Part shown: piece after piece, positions 45,697 to 56,015 of the stretch
How positions within the stretch are numbered: position 1 is the stretch's first letter
Layout: every line of letters begins with the position of its first letter
Source: Pohlia nutans
Lineage: Eukaryota; Streptophyta; Bryopsida; Bryales; Mniaceae
NCBI GenBank assembly: GCA_022496805.1
Contig: CM040087.1
Coordinates: 8,816,001 to 8,880,000, forward strand
Direction: 5' to 3'
Length of the DNA stretch: 64,000 bases
Notes under the pieces: generated by a model
The model's input: the letters and a program-made list of their open reading frames with translations, nothing else
What the model was told of the DNA's origin: nothing
Database searches by the model: none
Program-made: the position numbers and the translations under genes

Positions 45697-47537
45697 TCAC
45701 TTTGCTAGAAGCTGTTCACATGCAGAAATGTACTCCTCTGATGTCAAGATTTTGGATTTTGTGAAATCCAGTAGTGGTTGTTGACGCTTCCTTTTACGAG
45801 CTGGAATCACCTCCGGGAGAGCAAGAAATGAGCTGAAATTCTGTTCTTGGTGTTGCTTCTGCAGGGTCGACTCAAAATCTGGATCAATGTTTACAGCCCT
45901 GTCTTCCACTTCGTGAGTACTTTCGTGTGCATCGGGAACATTCACGTAGTAAAATGGTTCCGGATCTTGCTCATGTAGACCTTCTTGAGGCAAGAATAGT
46001 TGTGTGAGGTTTGCGTCGTCATTAACGATGTTGCTCCTTGCTGCAGAGGGGTCCTCACCCAAACCTTGTTCGGAAGTTGATCCCAAACCTTCTGCCATAG
46101 AAGCTATGCTTGCAATTTCGGTGACTGGACCTTCTCGCTCGATACTTGCTGCACAAACGTCAGAGTCATCGAAATCATTGAAGTCACCATCGGAGTGGTA
46201 AGCCCCTTTTGCATCGTCGTTGACAGTCTCAAACCCTTGCGCTGGTCCCATATCTCCAGCGGTAGTTGTCTTGTCGAGAGGCCATATCCCTGTCCGCTTA
46301 AACCCAGCTTTGATGTTGTTGGGTGTTAGAGCTTCTTGTAAAGCTTTAGAGGTCCACTCACACAGCAAGGATTTCTCTACCTTCTTGTTCTTTTGATCTC
46401 TCATCCAGTCGTCTCGAATCCTCCGGAATGCTGCTTTCAAAGGTGCAAAGCAAGTTTTGTCTAGAGGTTGCAATGCATGGGATGTGTGTGACGGTAGAGT
46501 CACAATGTCAATCATGTATTGCATGCAAGTTTTCGTCACTTCAATTGTAACATGGGATGTGTGTCCATCAACTATGAGCAGGTGCTTGTTCTGCCGTGAA
46601 ACCCCAGGACCTTTCCACAAGTTTCTCAAAAAGTGCGCGATCCAGCTCTTGAAGAGGAATTTCGTCATCCAGACATTGTATTGAACACCCATGACAGCCC
46701 CAGGTTCGCATCCTTTGATGTAGTTGGTTGTAAAATACTTGCCTTTTACAATGTAAAAATTGGGAATCTTTCCACCTGCTGTGTTGATGCATAAAAGTAC
46801 TGATATGTGCTCTCTTTGATCAGGCGTAATCGAATTTACTACTTTGCTACCCTTCTTTGCCAACACCATTGCTCCGCCGTATTCGCCGCTTGGACACCAG
46901 ATTCGTCGCAGTTCCAAATATGGGACTCTGGATAATTGTAAGTTGAGTAGAGGTATTCTAAATTGGCATAAAAGCTTGCTACGGTTTCAGGACACAAACT
47001 ACGAGCACGGGCAACCGCTAGTTCTTGAGACTTACGCAAAGAAATTTCAGGATGCCTCATTCGAAAGCTCCGCAACCATTCGCTGCCAGGGAGGCCATTT
47101 GCGCTCCACGGCGTTTGTTGTGCTTGAGTAGCTTGAGCCACTCTAACTCTCAAATCTGTAGGTGTTAATGGAAAACCGATTTCTTGCATTTTGAATATGA
47201 AGTCTACTAATTTGCTTTCTTCATCATGTTTCAAGGTTGGGCATATACCTCTGTGCCGCCCAGTTGTCGTCCCCCACAAGTGGTTGCGAAGCGATGTGGC
47301 TGGTATGTTGTAAATCCTTGATGCCTCTCGTATTTTCATCCCATCGTCTGTAATTGCCGATAATGCTTGCTCTAGTTGTGCATCTGTCCAATTACCGTTT
47401 TTCTTGCGTTGTATCCTCCTCTTGCATGCTACTGCAAGTAGTCTGCGTGCGAGCTCATCCCCACTCTTGGAGCCGGAGGTCAACTGCCTTTTGTCTTTGC
47501 CTCCCAGTCTGCAAAATATACATGCCAGTATGCTCAA
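45697..47537 (-). pseudogene. pogo-like transposase, one 1-bp frameshift
   Basis: From 47537 the minus frame has a psq-type helix-turn-helix (WTDAQLEQALSAITDDGMKI then REASRIYNIPATSLRNHLWG), a CENP-B-like second DNA-binding region (GLPGSEWLRSFRMRHPEISL) and NCDESGV with the first catalytic Asp. One missing base near 46894 (CAAGCGGCGAA) shifts the frame; the second frame continues GEYGGAMVLAKKGSKVV, HLLIVDGHTSH (second Asp, about 46569), TLPSHTSHALQPLDK, and an acidic C-terminal region to TGA at 45697. In the same frame a Lys/Arg-rich tail (KRRAPERAVNKEARRREK, then NERKTRRQAKRLEKERLQAE) follows beyond the stop to about 45172. Apart from the frameshift the catalytic core looks complete. A sequencing error cannot be excluded. 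Confidence 0.88.
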
Positions 47538-47683
47538 ATCGCAACTTCAAGGTTTGATACAAGGCATCCATTTCAGTATGACTGTACGTTCTAATGTGTG
47601 GATTAATATGGTAGAATGTTGCGCCATTACTATATAGCTAACTTCAACTCACTAGCTGGAAATTACACTATCATATCTGCCAT

Positions 47684-48500
47684 CTCTGTTTCTTCATTTA
47701 TACATTGGATCACGAACAGAATCAGCAATAACAGCCAATCAGAACTCTTCTAACAATTCAAAGACCCTTGTCAATATAAAGTATGGGTGCTGTTAAAACA
47801 AGCTGCAACATTAATGTAAAGTATGGGTGCTAAAAAAATGCTGTAACGTTGCCATCTTGACTGTTCTGTTTCTTTATTTTGACATTCACCATTTCTCCAT
47901 CTTGAACAGAATCAACAATAACAGTTGATCAGAACTCTTCTAAGTAAACAACACAAAGACACTTGTCAATGTAAAGTATCATGGGTGTTGTAAAACAAGC
48001 TGTAACGTTACTCCCCAATGTTGCTAGTAACAAACATAGCACACTATGTATGATCGAGAACTGCATGGGCTCTGCAGATGATTCTCATATTTCTTTCCAA
48101 CTAGTTCCAATCACTAATCTGTATTGAATTAATTGCAGGCGGTGGAAAGGTCTGTTCAGCTACACTTTTACGAAAATCATCCCTTCCAGAGCTTCAGCCA
48201 TTGTTGCTGTGAATTTGGATTTTTGAATCCCTGTAGCGAGGTGATCACAAACCCTAAGTCCCACAGGGATAATCTAAACCCTAAGTCTACATTGATCACG
48301 CACCGGGAATTCATTGATACAGTCACGGTCAAAAGGAAGCCCTCAAGAGTGACTAGAAAATCGACTGAGAGATTCAGTGCCGTACAAATTCATGCTGTTA
48401 ATTTCAATTAACGTTCGGATTGCATACTTACCTTGAGCTACTAATCTGTATTGAATTAATTGCAGGCGGTGGAAAGGTCTGCTCAGCTACACTTACGAGA
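47684..48500. repeat. Two local direct duplications inside the pogo-like element
   Basis: About 47684-47840 is repeated with divergence at about 47862-48015 (shared AACAGAATCA, CAATAACAG, TCAGAACTCTTCTAA, AAAGTAT blocks). Separately, CTAATCTGTATTGAATTAAT and the following GGCGGTGGAAAGGTCTG occur at about 48115-48170 and 48441-48498. All are non-coding, probably within the transposase intron. Confidence 0.7.
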
Positions 48501-48540
48501 GGCATGTTGAAGCACATACATGAGGCAAAAAAGAGTTTAC

Positions 48541-48900
48541 CTGATAATGTGTTGATGGTAGAGGATCAGACTGTGTAGTAGCTGATTGAAGTCCAGCAGA
48601 TCGGTGATGAGGTCCACCCACGCGTACTTCTCTTGTATGTCCACTTTCAAAATAGTCACCTTGATCGCTCTGAGACAGGGCAGGACGTTCAAATCGCCGT
48701 TGTCCACACATAGATGGGTACTCTACAGATTCAATCTCTTCACTTTCAGGTGTATTTTCTTGCGTAGGCACATCTTCGTCTCTAGTATGCAGTCGTAGTG
48801 AAGGAATTCGACCTCTCTGCCTTTGTCTACTTTGCCTTGCCCTTTGTAACATCATTTCATCAAAATCAAGATCATCATCCTCCTCCATTTGTGTACCCAT
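48541..48900 (-). CDS. Probable N-terminal exon of the pogo-like element protein
   Basis: From ATG at 48900: 120 codons with an acidic start (MEEDDDLDFDEMM a few residues in) and basic Arg/Gln-rich helix (RARQSRQRQRGR), ending STHYQ at a CAG|GTAAAC donor. It lies inside the TIRs, on the same strand and upstream of the transposase, so it is likely its first exon or a separate element protein. The nearest acceptor (TTTTGCAG at 47509) does not join in phase with the transposase frame, so the link is unproven. Family not recognised. Confidence 0.45.
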
Positions 48901-49107
48901 GAGTGAGAGGTGTGTTTACAATCTGAAGCTCGAATTGAAGCACACTAAACCCATAAAACAAAATAGCTTCAAGCAATTTGAGAACAATGAGAAATTGAAC
49001 TTGGATGCATAACAATCGCAAAGCGTCCACTACATTTCAAATTAATGTGCACGCCACATATTGGTTTATGAGCACGCCGCCATTATTAACCAATTGTACC
49101 TACTTAA

Positions 49108-49645
49108 CCCCTAAAGGTCCTCACCTCTTTTGCAAAAGTCAAAGCACTATAATTTGCATACTTTAAATATCACACTAAATGATTTATAATTTTTCATAGA
49201 TAATCATCGACATTATGAAGGTATGACAAAATTTTCAACATGATTGGAAGATATTTTGAATATTTACAAATTTTATGATGTAAACAAGGTAAAAATTCAA
49301 AATAAATATGTTTTTGTCAAATTTAATATCAAAAATTATATTTAAGGTAGATAAAAGTTATATTTACATGGAGTAAAAAATTGAAGGTGAAGAAATTAAA
49401 AGAGACTTATGATTGAAGCATCTTTAGAAAGCCCTTTGTATTTTGGACACTCAAAATTCAAAGTTCTCAACAATGGAAAAGCTTCAAATTTGAAGTTTAT
49501 TCTCCAATCCCAACAGTCAAAAGATGTATCATAACTTAACTTAAACATCTAATGAAAACACCAACTACAATAAAGCTAAGACACTTGATTTTTGGGGCCT
49601 TTGACCAAAAATCAAGCATAATTGGGTTGATTGGTCCATTAGGGG
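49108..49645 (+). mobile_element. piggyBac-like TTAA MITE, family I, nested in the pogo-like element
   Basis: TTAA is at 49104-49107 and 49646-49649; termini CCCCTAAAGGTCC and, inverted, CCCCTAATGGACC. Non-coding, 538 bp. It was inserted after the host element, which gives a relative age. Confidence 0.8.
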
Positions 49646-50635
49646 TTAATAATCTATTCTGCACCAAGTAATAAAGTAAACAGATTTTTCTCATAATTAC
49701 CCCACCCACCATCCTAAAACTAGCTCACTAATCTCCTAAAACTGCTCGCTGTCATCCAATAACTGTATACTTTCATCCAGAAATCGCGGGATTTTCATCC
49801 ACGTTTGCAAGCCGTCACTTAATGCATATTTACTCAACGGCTTTTGAACACCCTACGCTGCTTCTAGAGCTCCATTATCGGCACTGCGCCATTATTGAAC
49901 GTTCTACCATAAATTTAATAAAATTAAGTTCATGTGTGAGTACGATGTTGTCACAGAATAGGACAAAGTCACTAATGTGAAAACCACTCCTATAATTGAC
50001 GATATTTGGTGTGCGAATAACAAACTCCAAACATAAGAGGATTTCTCAGAAATAGATTTCGTGAGAAAAGAACGACTGCTGCTGACCATGCTCAGGATAA
50101 CAATCAAACAGTGCCTTCGATTATGTTGGACTCACAACCATTGTTGCTTCCGATGCGCCTGTCAAGTTATGTCAAGCATACCCATTCTACTCCCTACCGG
50201 TACCCCAAGGCATTGGAAAATCAATATTCAAAATTTGGTTCTGTCAATATGATAGTTCACCATGAAATAACAATCGCCAGCTCTGAGAGATCGTTTGATG
50301 TCAATAATGCATACAGAACTCTCAAACAGAGCGTACCCTCAGGCACCAGCTTGGCTCCCCAAATGCTTGCAGCTGACAAGTCACCAACTCTCTTCTAGAT
50401 TCCTATATCCAAAAACTCATCTACCATCTCCGCCTCAAAACTGCGGATTGCTCTCCAGGGCCCTGCATTTGTTCCAAGTGGTACAAACGATCAGTGAGAC
50501 TCCAATAGTCCACATGTTTGCTCAAACAAAGGTGACTAAAAAAACCCTAAACCGCTACAGAGTCAGAATAAGGATTCAGAAACAGACAGTTCGCTTTGTT
50601 TTTAATATGCAAAATGCCCCAAAAGCTTTACCTGT

Positions 50636-52090
50636 TTAGATGCGGCTGGGATACATGAACACCCTCACTCTGGCACCCTGCACGACAAAAACATCACAGA
50701 TAATTAAACTTCTAGAAGGATCTGAAATACCAAGGGAGGTAACCTATTTTCGTAGGACTCTCTTTCCAATCACCTCTTCCCGATGCAAGTGTCATCCAAA
50801 CACATGCGTTGTAACAAATGAAAGTTCTACCGCATCAAAGCCGATTCTTTGTGATCCCTCAAATATGTAATACTCATGGTCCAAGTTCAGTCTAGGTCCT
50901 ACTTTAACAATTCATCACGTTTTCATACAGTATCCAAATAATGCATATCTCAGTGCATTGGAATCCTCTCCAAAACAGGAACAAGACCACCAAGACACTA
51001 TCCATTCTGATAATGGAAACCGCCCAAATGGATCCCCTGCCTCAACAGGTTCCAAAGCGCAAACATCATACGCGACCGGAACATATTCTGACACAGGGTG
51101 AAAGATGCACAATCCGCAAGACCACGGTATCTTACAATTCTTTACGAGTACAAACCCTAACCCCCGGGAATCTCAGAAAATCAACATCCGAACTGTTTCT
51201 GCCCTAGAAAAGGCAGTGCACAGGAACAGCAGATGAGAAGATAAATTAGGGTGAGAAAACATACCAGGGATGAAGGGGGCAGATTGCTCCTGAACCGAGC
51301 GCGGACTACTCCACTGCTACCGTGGGGGCGGGCAACCTTGCCCCACACGCAGCGGAACTGGGATCCATTCTTCTTGGTCTTGGCCTTGTACACGTACGCC
51401 AGCCTCTTTCCGAGGTACCAGTTCACCTCCTCGGATGTGTTCACACCCTCAATCTGCATGAGCGAGGTGCTCGGGTACTGGTTGGATTTGGACCTGCATC
51501 AACAAAACCAAAACTCTTACAAATTCTGCAACCGTGCATCTCGAAGCCTCCATAACGGTCACATCACTCCCAAAGCACATTTACATAAAGTTCTGACATG
51601 TTATAAACAGGCCTCAAATACTTTTAAGGTTCTCAAACGTCCGCACAGGTCATCTTCGGACAGTAAGCAGCGTCTGATGTAATTGAAACATTCTCTCCGA
51701 AACTCCTTCTAGCAGAGCTTTCAAACATGGTGTGAAGAAAATCATTGCTGCAAAATCAAACGAAATGTGGACCAAAAAAACTGAACAGCATGACAGTAGA
51801 AAATGAAACTATGCGTACCTTTTATACCCGAGGATGGTCCCTCGCACGTACAACCTGTTCAAATGCACCAAATATCAACATATCAGAGGAAATTTCTAGG
51901 GTTTTCTCAGTCCCGGGCGTCTTACTATGCTCTAAACCCACTCTTTAAAGCTGTCAAACGGTTGCATTAAGATTGTAGTCCCATGGCAAGGCGCGGCTGT
52001 CACAGTGCACCAATCGTTGCGAGAAAGAGATCATTAGAAAGTGCGTGAAGCGAGAAACAACCTGACGCGTTCACCCTTGTGTTCCACCAT
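50636..52090 (-). CDS. RPL35A: 60S ribosomal protein L35a (eL33), copy 2, 4 exons
   Basis: Exons on minus: 52090-52062, 51854-51819, 51493-51265, 50677-50636. They join to the same 111-residue eL33 as copy 1, with every splice site conserved. The whole block from the 5' UTR to about 520 bp past the stop matches copy 1 with no net indel and only rare substitutions, introns included. Upstream, a 9-bp insertion in the leader (around 52246) and a marked fall in identity beyond about 52260 set the outer limit of the near-identical block. It lacks the LINE found upstream of copy 1; an L element lies about 290 bp upstream of the ATG instead. Both copies look functional. Confidence 0.97.
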
Positions 52091-52187
52091 ATCTGGAAGA
52101 TGACAATCTCGCCGGAAGTGCTGGCTCGGGCAATCGGGAGCGAGTACCGGGAAGGCGAGCGAGAGCGGACCCAAAGAGAACTGGGGT

Positions 52188-52196
52188 TTAGGGTTT
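52188..52196 (-). promoter_or_regulatory. telo-box upstream of RPL35A copy 2
   Basis: AAACCCTAA on the minus strand, 98 bp upstream of the ATG, at the same place as in copy 1. Confidence 0.7.
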
Positions 52197-52380
52197 CCGC
52201 CACCATATTGCAGTCGGGGAACAGGGGAACGTGCGAACCCTGAAAACCCTGTTCCCAATCAATCACACACAGCTTATGACCAGGGTGACCTGGACACGTC
52301 GAAATCTGACGTGGAAATTCAGTTTCGACACGAGGGCATTTTTATTGCACTGTAGTCCGGTAGTACACCGTGTAAGAAAT

Positions 52381-52777
52381 AAGGTAGGATGTTCTAAAAC
52401 CACCACCTCCCCCAATTATGACATGTACAGCTTTGTTGGGGTCACGGGAGTTGAGACTCAAAACGATCAATTTCGCTATTTAAGTAGATCAATGGCATGC
52501 CAAGCATTGCAAAGAAATAGTTGGTGGTTTGGGTTTAGCTCATGAGCGGATCTAGGAACAACAAAGTGTGAACTTAGGAAATTGGTATGTGATATATGGG
52601 TCATAGGTTACTTTCCATTTTGGAATTTTGTATAAAATCAACAAAAGCGAATTAGATGTTGCAAATTTTTGCAATCCTCATCAAAACCTATTTCGAATGC
52701 GGTCATGATTTTTAAGAATTTAGAACTGCCAAAAATAGGCTAGATTGCTTAAGTTGGTGGTTTTAGGACAATCAACC
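52381..52777 (+). mobile_element. Element L in the right arm, near RPL35A copy 2
   Basis: Termini AAGGTAGGATGTTCTAAAAC and, inverted, GGTTGATTGTCCTAAAACCA. Internal match to 21711-22090 (ATTAGATGTTGCAA, GGTCATAGGTTACTTTCCA). Absent from the left arm at the matching place. Confidence 0.7.
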
Positions 52778-52974
52778 ATTTCAGATTTATTGTCTGTGCT
52801 CTACTAGGAGAGAGACTACGGAATGCTTTGTTGTGAGGAGTAACTAGGAGTTATGCCCATGGACAGTAAAAAGATGCAGTAAACATAAATGTGGGATAAA
52901 TACTAAGGCAATGACTCTTTGACTAGCCACTTGGTCATTTGCAGAGTGATTGTGCCACGCCACAAGTGCTCCGA

Positions 52975-53241
52975 CTCTAAATCCTCCCCTTCACGTTAAT
53001 GCAAACACTATTCACTCATGGGCCTCATTTTTTGAAATTTTGATTTTGGGCATCCCGGGTCTTTTTCTTGCAATATTTTTTCAAATTTGGGTCCTACGGC
53101 GGCAAGCCAGTCTAGGAGGAGCTCCTCAGGAATTTTAAACCTTTGGTGGAGGGGGGTTATTTTTTAAGGTGGGCCCCAACATGCACAAAATAGGGGGCAT
53201 TTTTTGTCCACTTGCATTATAGTTGTGAGGAGGATTTAGAG
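52975..53241. mobile_element. MITE with CTCTAAATCCTCC ends
   Basis: CTCTAAATCCTCC at 52975 is inverted at 53229-53241. Between them is T- and G-rich non-coding DNA with CAGGAATTTTAAAC-type text and no frame of interest. Absent from the left arm, where the bordering sequences are close together around 23420-23485. Confidence 0.55.
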
Positions 53242-53364
53242 TATTTCGACAGAAGTATCTAACTTTGGAATAAAAACCTTGGTAGGTTGTTGAATGGGAC
53301 CTTCATGTACGGTAGGTGCACCTTTAGGCAACGAATTTTATTTAATACTCCCTTTGTATTACAA

Positions 53365-53633
53365 TACCGTAGTACCATAGCAGGTTCGTCCTAAAATAAT
53401 CCTAAAAATTAAAAATGTAAAAATAGAAATTTCTGAAGACAGAAAAACAAAAATGGAATAAATTAGTTTTTGCAACATTTTGTTATTTCTAAGCTATTTA
53501 AGGTCATTTTTACTGATTTTTTTTGCTAAAAAATGAAAATTGAGAAATTCAGTTTTTGAGAGGCGAACCGTATTTTTTCAAAAAAAAAAAAAATTCGTTC
53601 GCTAGGTGGCGAACCTGCTATGGTGTTACGGTA
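53365..53633. mobile_element. MITE with CCGTARYACCATAGCAGG ends
   Basis: Inverted ends TACCGTAGTACCATAGCAGG and TACCGTAACACCATAGCAGG, each followed by TTCG. The terminal TA could be the target site, suggesting Tc1/mariner. The interior includes a poly-A run at about 53578-53592. Non-coding. Confidence 0.7.
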
Positions 53634-53665
53634 GATGATGCATTTGAAAAATATCAAAATATTAA

Positions 53666-54190
53666 CCCCTAAATGTCCTCAAGTCTCTCGGGATTTGGAG
53701 AATTTCAAGTATGTTTTATCCAATGTAATTAAGAGGGATATTTTGAACTTGGTGTACGAATAAAAGTTGTACATCGTAAATTTCAAATTCTATTCATACA
53801 ATACGCTCTGTGATTACTATCACCAATATTTTTGTATAAAATTTGGAACTTCAAATTCAATATTCTTTTGAAATTTGATTACGAAACAAATATTGACAAC
53901 TTGCATATGAGATCTGTTGAGATTGGTTGAAATATAATACTCTAAGTGCATTGACTTTTGGAGATTTTTTGGTTGCTTAATTGGATGAGCTAAGTTTTTG
54001 AAAAGCACTTTTACACTGAAATCCCCAAATTTTTGGGTGAATCACTACATGAAATGAGGCATAAAAGCTCCACAAATCATCCCCTTTCCAATAAAATGAT
54101 ACATGCATTAAACTAACTTCCAATAAAATATATAGTAAAAAATCCCGAGTGCAAAAAGTCAATGACAAATGCAAAAATTGTGCTTGATTC
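53666..54190 (+). mobile_element. Dispersed repeat S, copy 2, with piggyBac-like left end
   Basis: TTAA at 53662-53665 and terminus CCCCTAAATGTCCTCAAG. The body matches 20609-21080. The right terminus is unclear, and repeat T follows from about 54235. Confidence 0.6.
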
Positions 54191-54234
54191 TATACAGTCG
54201 GGTACAACATGCTTACAAAAAACTTCATAAGCAT

Positions 54235-54420
54235 TAAAAGTAGGTAGATCCTATATCAAGCGGCCGCATTCATTCTAAAGATTGCAAATATGGTAAGAAT
54301 AAATTCCTACCAGTAGAGGACTAGAGTAGAAATGTCCCTTTCAATTTGTAGGTCCATGGGTGTCATATTGAGCACATTACAATTTAGGAAAGGAACTTTG
54401 CTTTCATGCTGGAGTCCAAA
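54235..54420 (+). repeat. Dispersed repeat T, copy 2
   Basis: Matches 43840-44040 (ATCCTATATCAAGCGGCCGC, GATTGCAAATATGGTAAG, TAGAGGACTAGAG, AGCACATTACAATTTAGGAA). Non-coding. Between it and 54892 I see no gene. Confidence 0.6.
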
Positions 54421-54895
54421 ATTTGTAAGCAGCTTGTACCCAAGTATACAATACCCACCAACAAGTTTACATTCATTCAACTTTTCAAAGAATTGCCAAT
54501 AAAAATCACAAAAATTATTAGTTTTAAGCCTAATTTGGACAAGTTGTAGTGCACAAGATGAACAATACATACAATTGATTTTTGATAATAAAAGGTCTAT
54601 TTTATATCTATTTTTATTTGAAATTAAAACCTTCATTTTTTGACCCTTAATTCGAACAGCTATGAATACAAATTTTGTTACTTATGGTTTACAAAACTTT
54701 CAATGAAAAGAATGCAAATACTTTGTAGAATCATGTGGAAAAAATCATGAGTTTTGAGGTCACATTTACTAAAATATCAATGTTTGAAGTTTTTAGTTTA
54801 GAAATCTTCAATTTGAATATAAATTATACAGTTTTTTAATATTTGATCCAAAAATTGTTCAAAGAAGTAATTTTTCACACTTTAACCCTTTAAGG

Positions 54896-55426
54896 TCCCG
54901 ATTCAACACTGTTTGCCAAAAAGTATTATAAAATGTTTGATGGAAACCAAAAATGAAGTCGATGTACAAAGAAAATTTGTAAATGCCAATGTGAAGATCA
55001 CATCTGTACGGTTGGATGTATCATATTTTTTATTAATAATTTTAAAACAATTTTGCAAGGTTTTTGCTTGAAATTCAATTAAAAGTCCTGAATTAACACA
55101 AAAAATTTGAAAAATATTGGAATGAAATTCAAATAACATGCCCTACGTGATGGTAGGGTTTCCATTATTTGATTCTACTTATTTTGGAAAATCATGTTCA
55201 AAGTCTCACTTTCTGAACTAAGAATGAAACTTGAAATAAGTCAAATGCGTTATTTTTCCAAAAATCATAATAACCTATTTTGAAAATCCACACCGTACAA
55301 AGGATAGTCAACTTACACAAAAACTATATAAAAATATCGATGGATGAAAACTGTCCACTTTGGATGGAATTCAAGCAGTTTTAATCTGTTCGTCGTCCAG
55401 TATATGGACGCAGGCGCCCTAAAGGG
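54896..55426 (+). mobile_element. piggyBac-like TTAA MITE, family A, copy 3
   Basis: TTAA is at 54892-54895 and 55427-55430. Complete member with right-end hairpin CGTCCAGTATATGGACG. A further orphan terminus (GGACGTTTAGGGG) at about 55573-55588 marks the remains of another element directly beside it. Confidence 0.8.
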
Positions 55427-56015
55427 TTAAATGGTTTAATATATCTTAATATTAATATTGATAATTTTTATAAATTTAATTATTTGATTCAATTCTTTGA
55501 AAAGCTGAAATGAACGTGAACTTATTGGTGGGTACTGTACTGTACATCGTCCACTTTCTGAACAGTTGGACGTTGGACGTTTAGGGGATAAATGATTCTC
55601 ACTTGAAATGTCCAGATTTTGGCCAAAGCAACATGATGCAAAAGTGTGAGGTTTCAACAACTATGTATTCACAAAATTTCTATAAACAAATATTACGTGG
55701 ATTAAGTATGGTAAATTTACAAATGTAGTAAACCAATATAATTATACTGGAGAAACCACCACATTGACAACCAATTGTAAATCTTTTCCACCTTGCTTTT
55801 ACTCCAGCAATATTGAAGCTCATTCAAGGACCGCTGTTCAAAGGTACTACTGTTTCCAAACAGCCCCTCACAGCACAACTAGCCAGCCTGATTTTAAGCA
55901 AACAAAGCAACGACACAGCAGGCCGTACTCAGGAGGCAATTCGTCAGGGGCTTATTTACAACATTTTAACAACCCTGGCAAACCATATAGAGACATACTA
56001 CAGAGAGCACCTGCA

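Larger units (their letters stand above)
44428..49904. mobile_element. Full-length pogo-like DNA transposon, 5.5 kb
   Basis: Inverted ends GAACGTTCAAAAATGGCGCA and, from the right, GAACGTTCAATAATGGCGCA; TA target duplications at 44426-44427 and 49905-49906. The transposase lies on minus (about 47.5-45.2 kb), with a likely upstream exon at 48541-48900. A TTAA MITE (49108-49645) is nested in it. The right end lies about 210 bp from the inner palindrome boundary (50117). Confidence 0.85.
29804..50116. other. Palindrome spacer, about 20.3 kb, built of transposable elements
   Basis: No intact host gene is recognised. It contains MITEs, a Tigger-like transposase relic, a full-length PIF/Harbinger element and a full-length pogo-like element, plus decayed gene-like fragments between 35.9 and 39.5 kb. 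Segments without any call: 29804-30511, 32268-32714, 33896-35250 and 43796-44427 apart from a dispersed repeat. Confidence 0.7.

Noticed and set aside
45053..45784. 243-codon plus-strand frame over the transposase 3' region
   Set aside because: It is the shadow of the minus-strand Lys/Arg/Glu-rich tail and a 17-bp minisatellite, with low-complexity composition.
20609..54190. Repeat S copies (20609-21080 and 53666-54190) as part of the palindrome
   Set aside because: They are in the same orientation, whereas the arms are inverted, so they are independent insertions.
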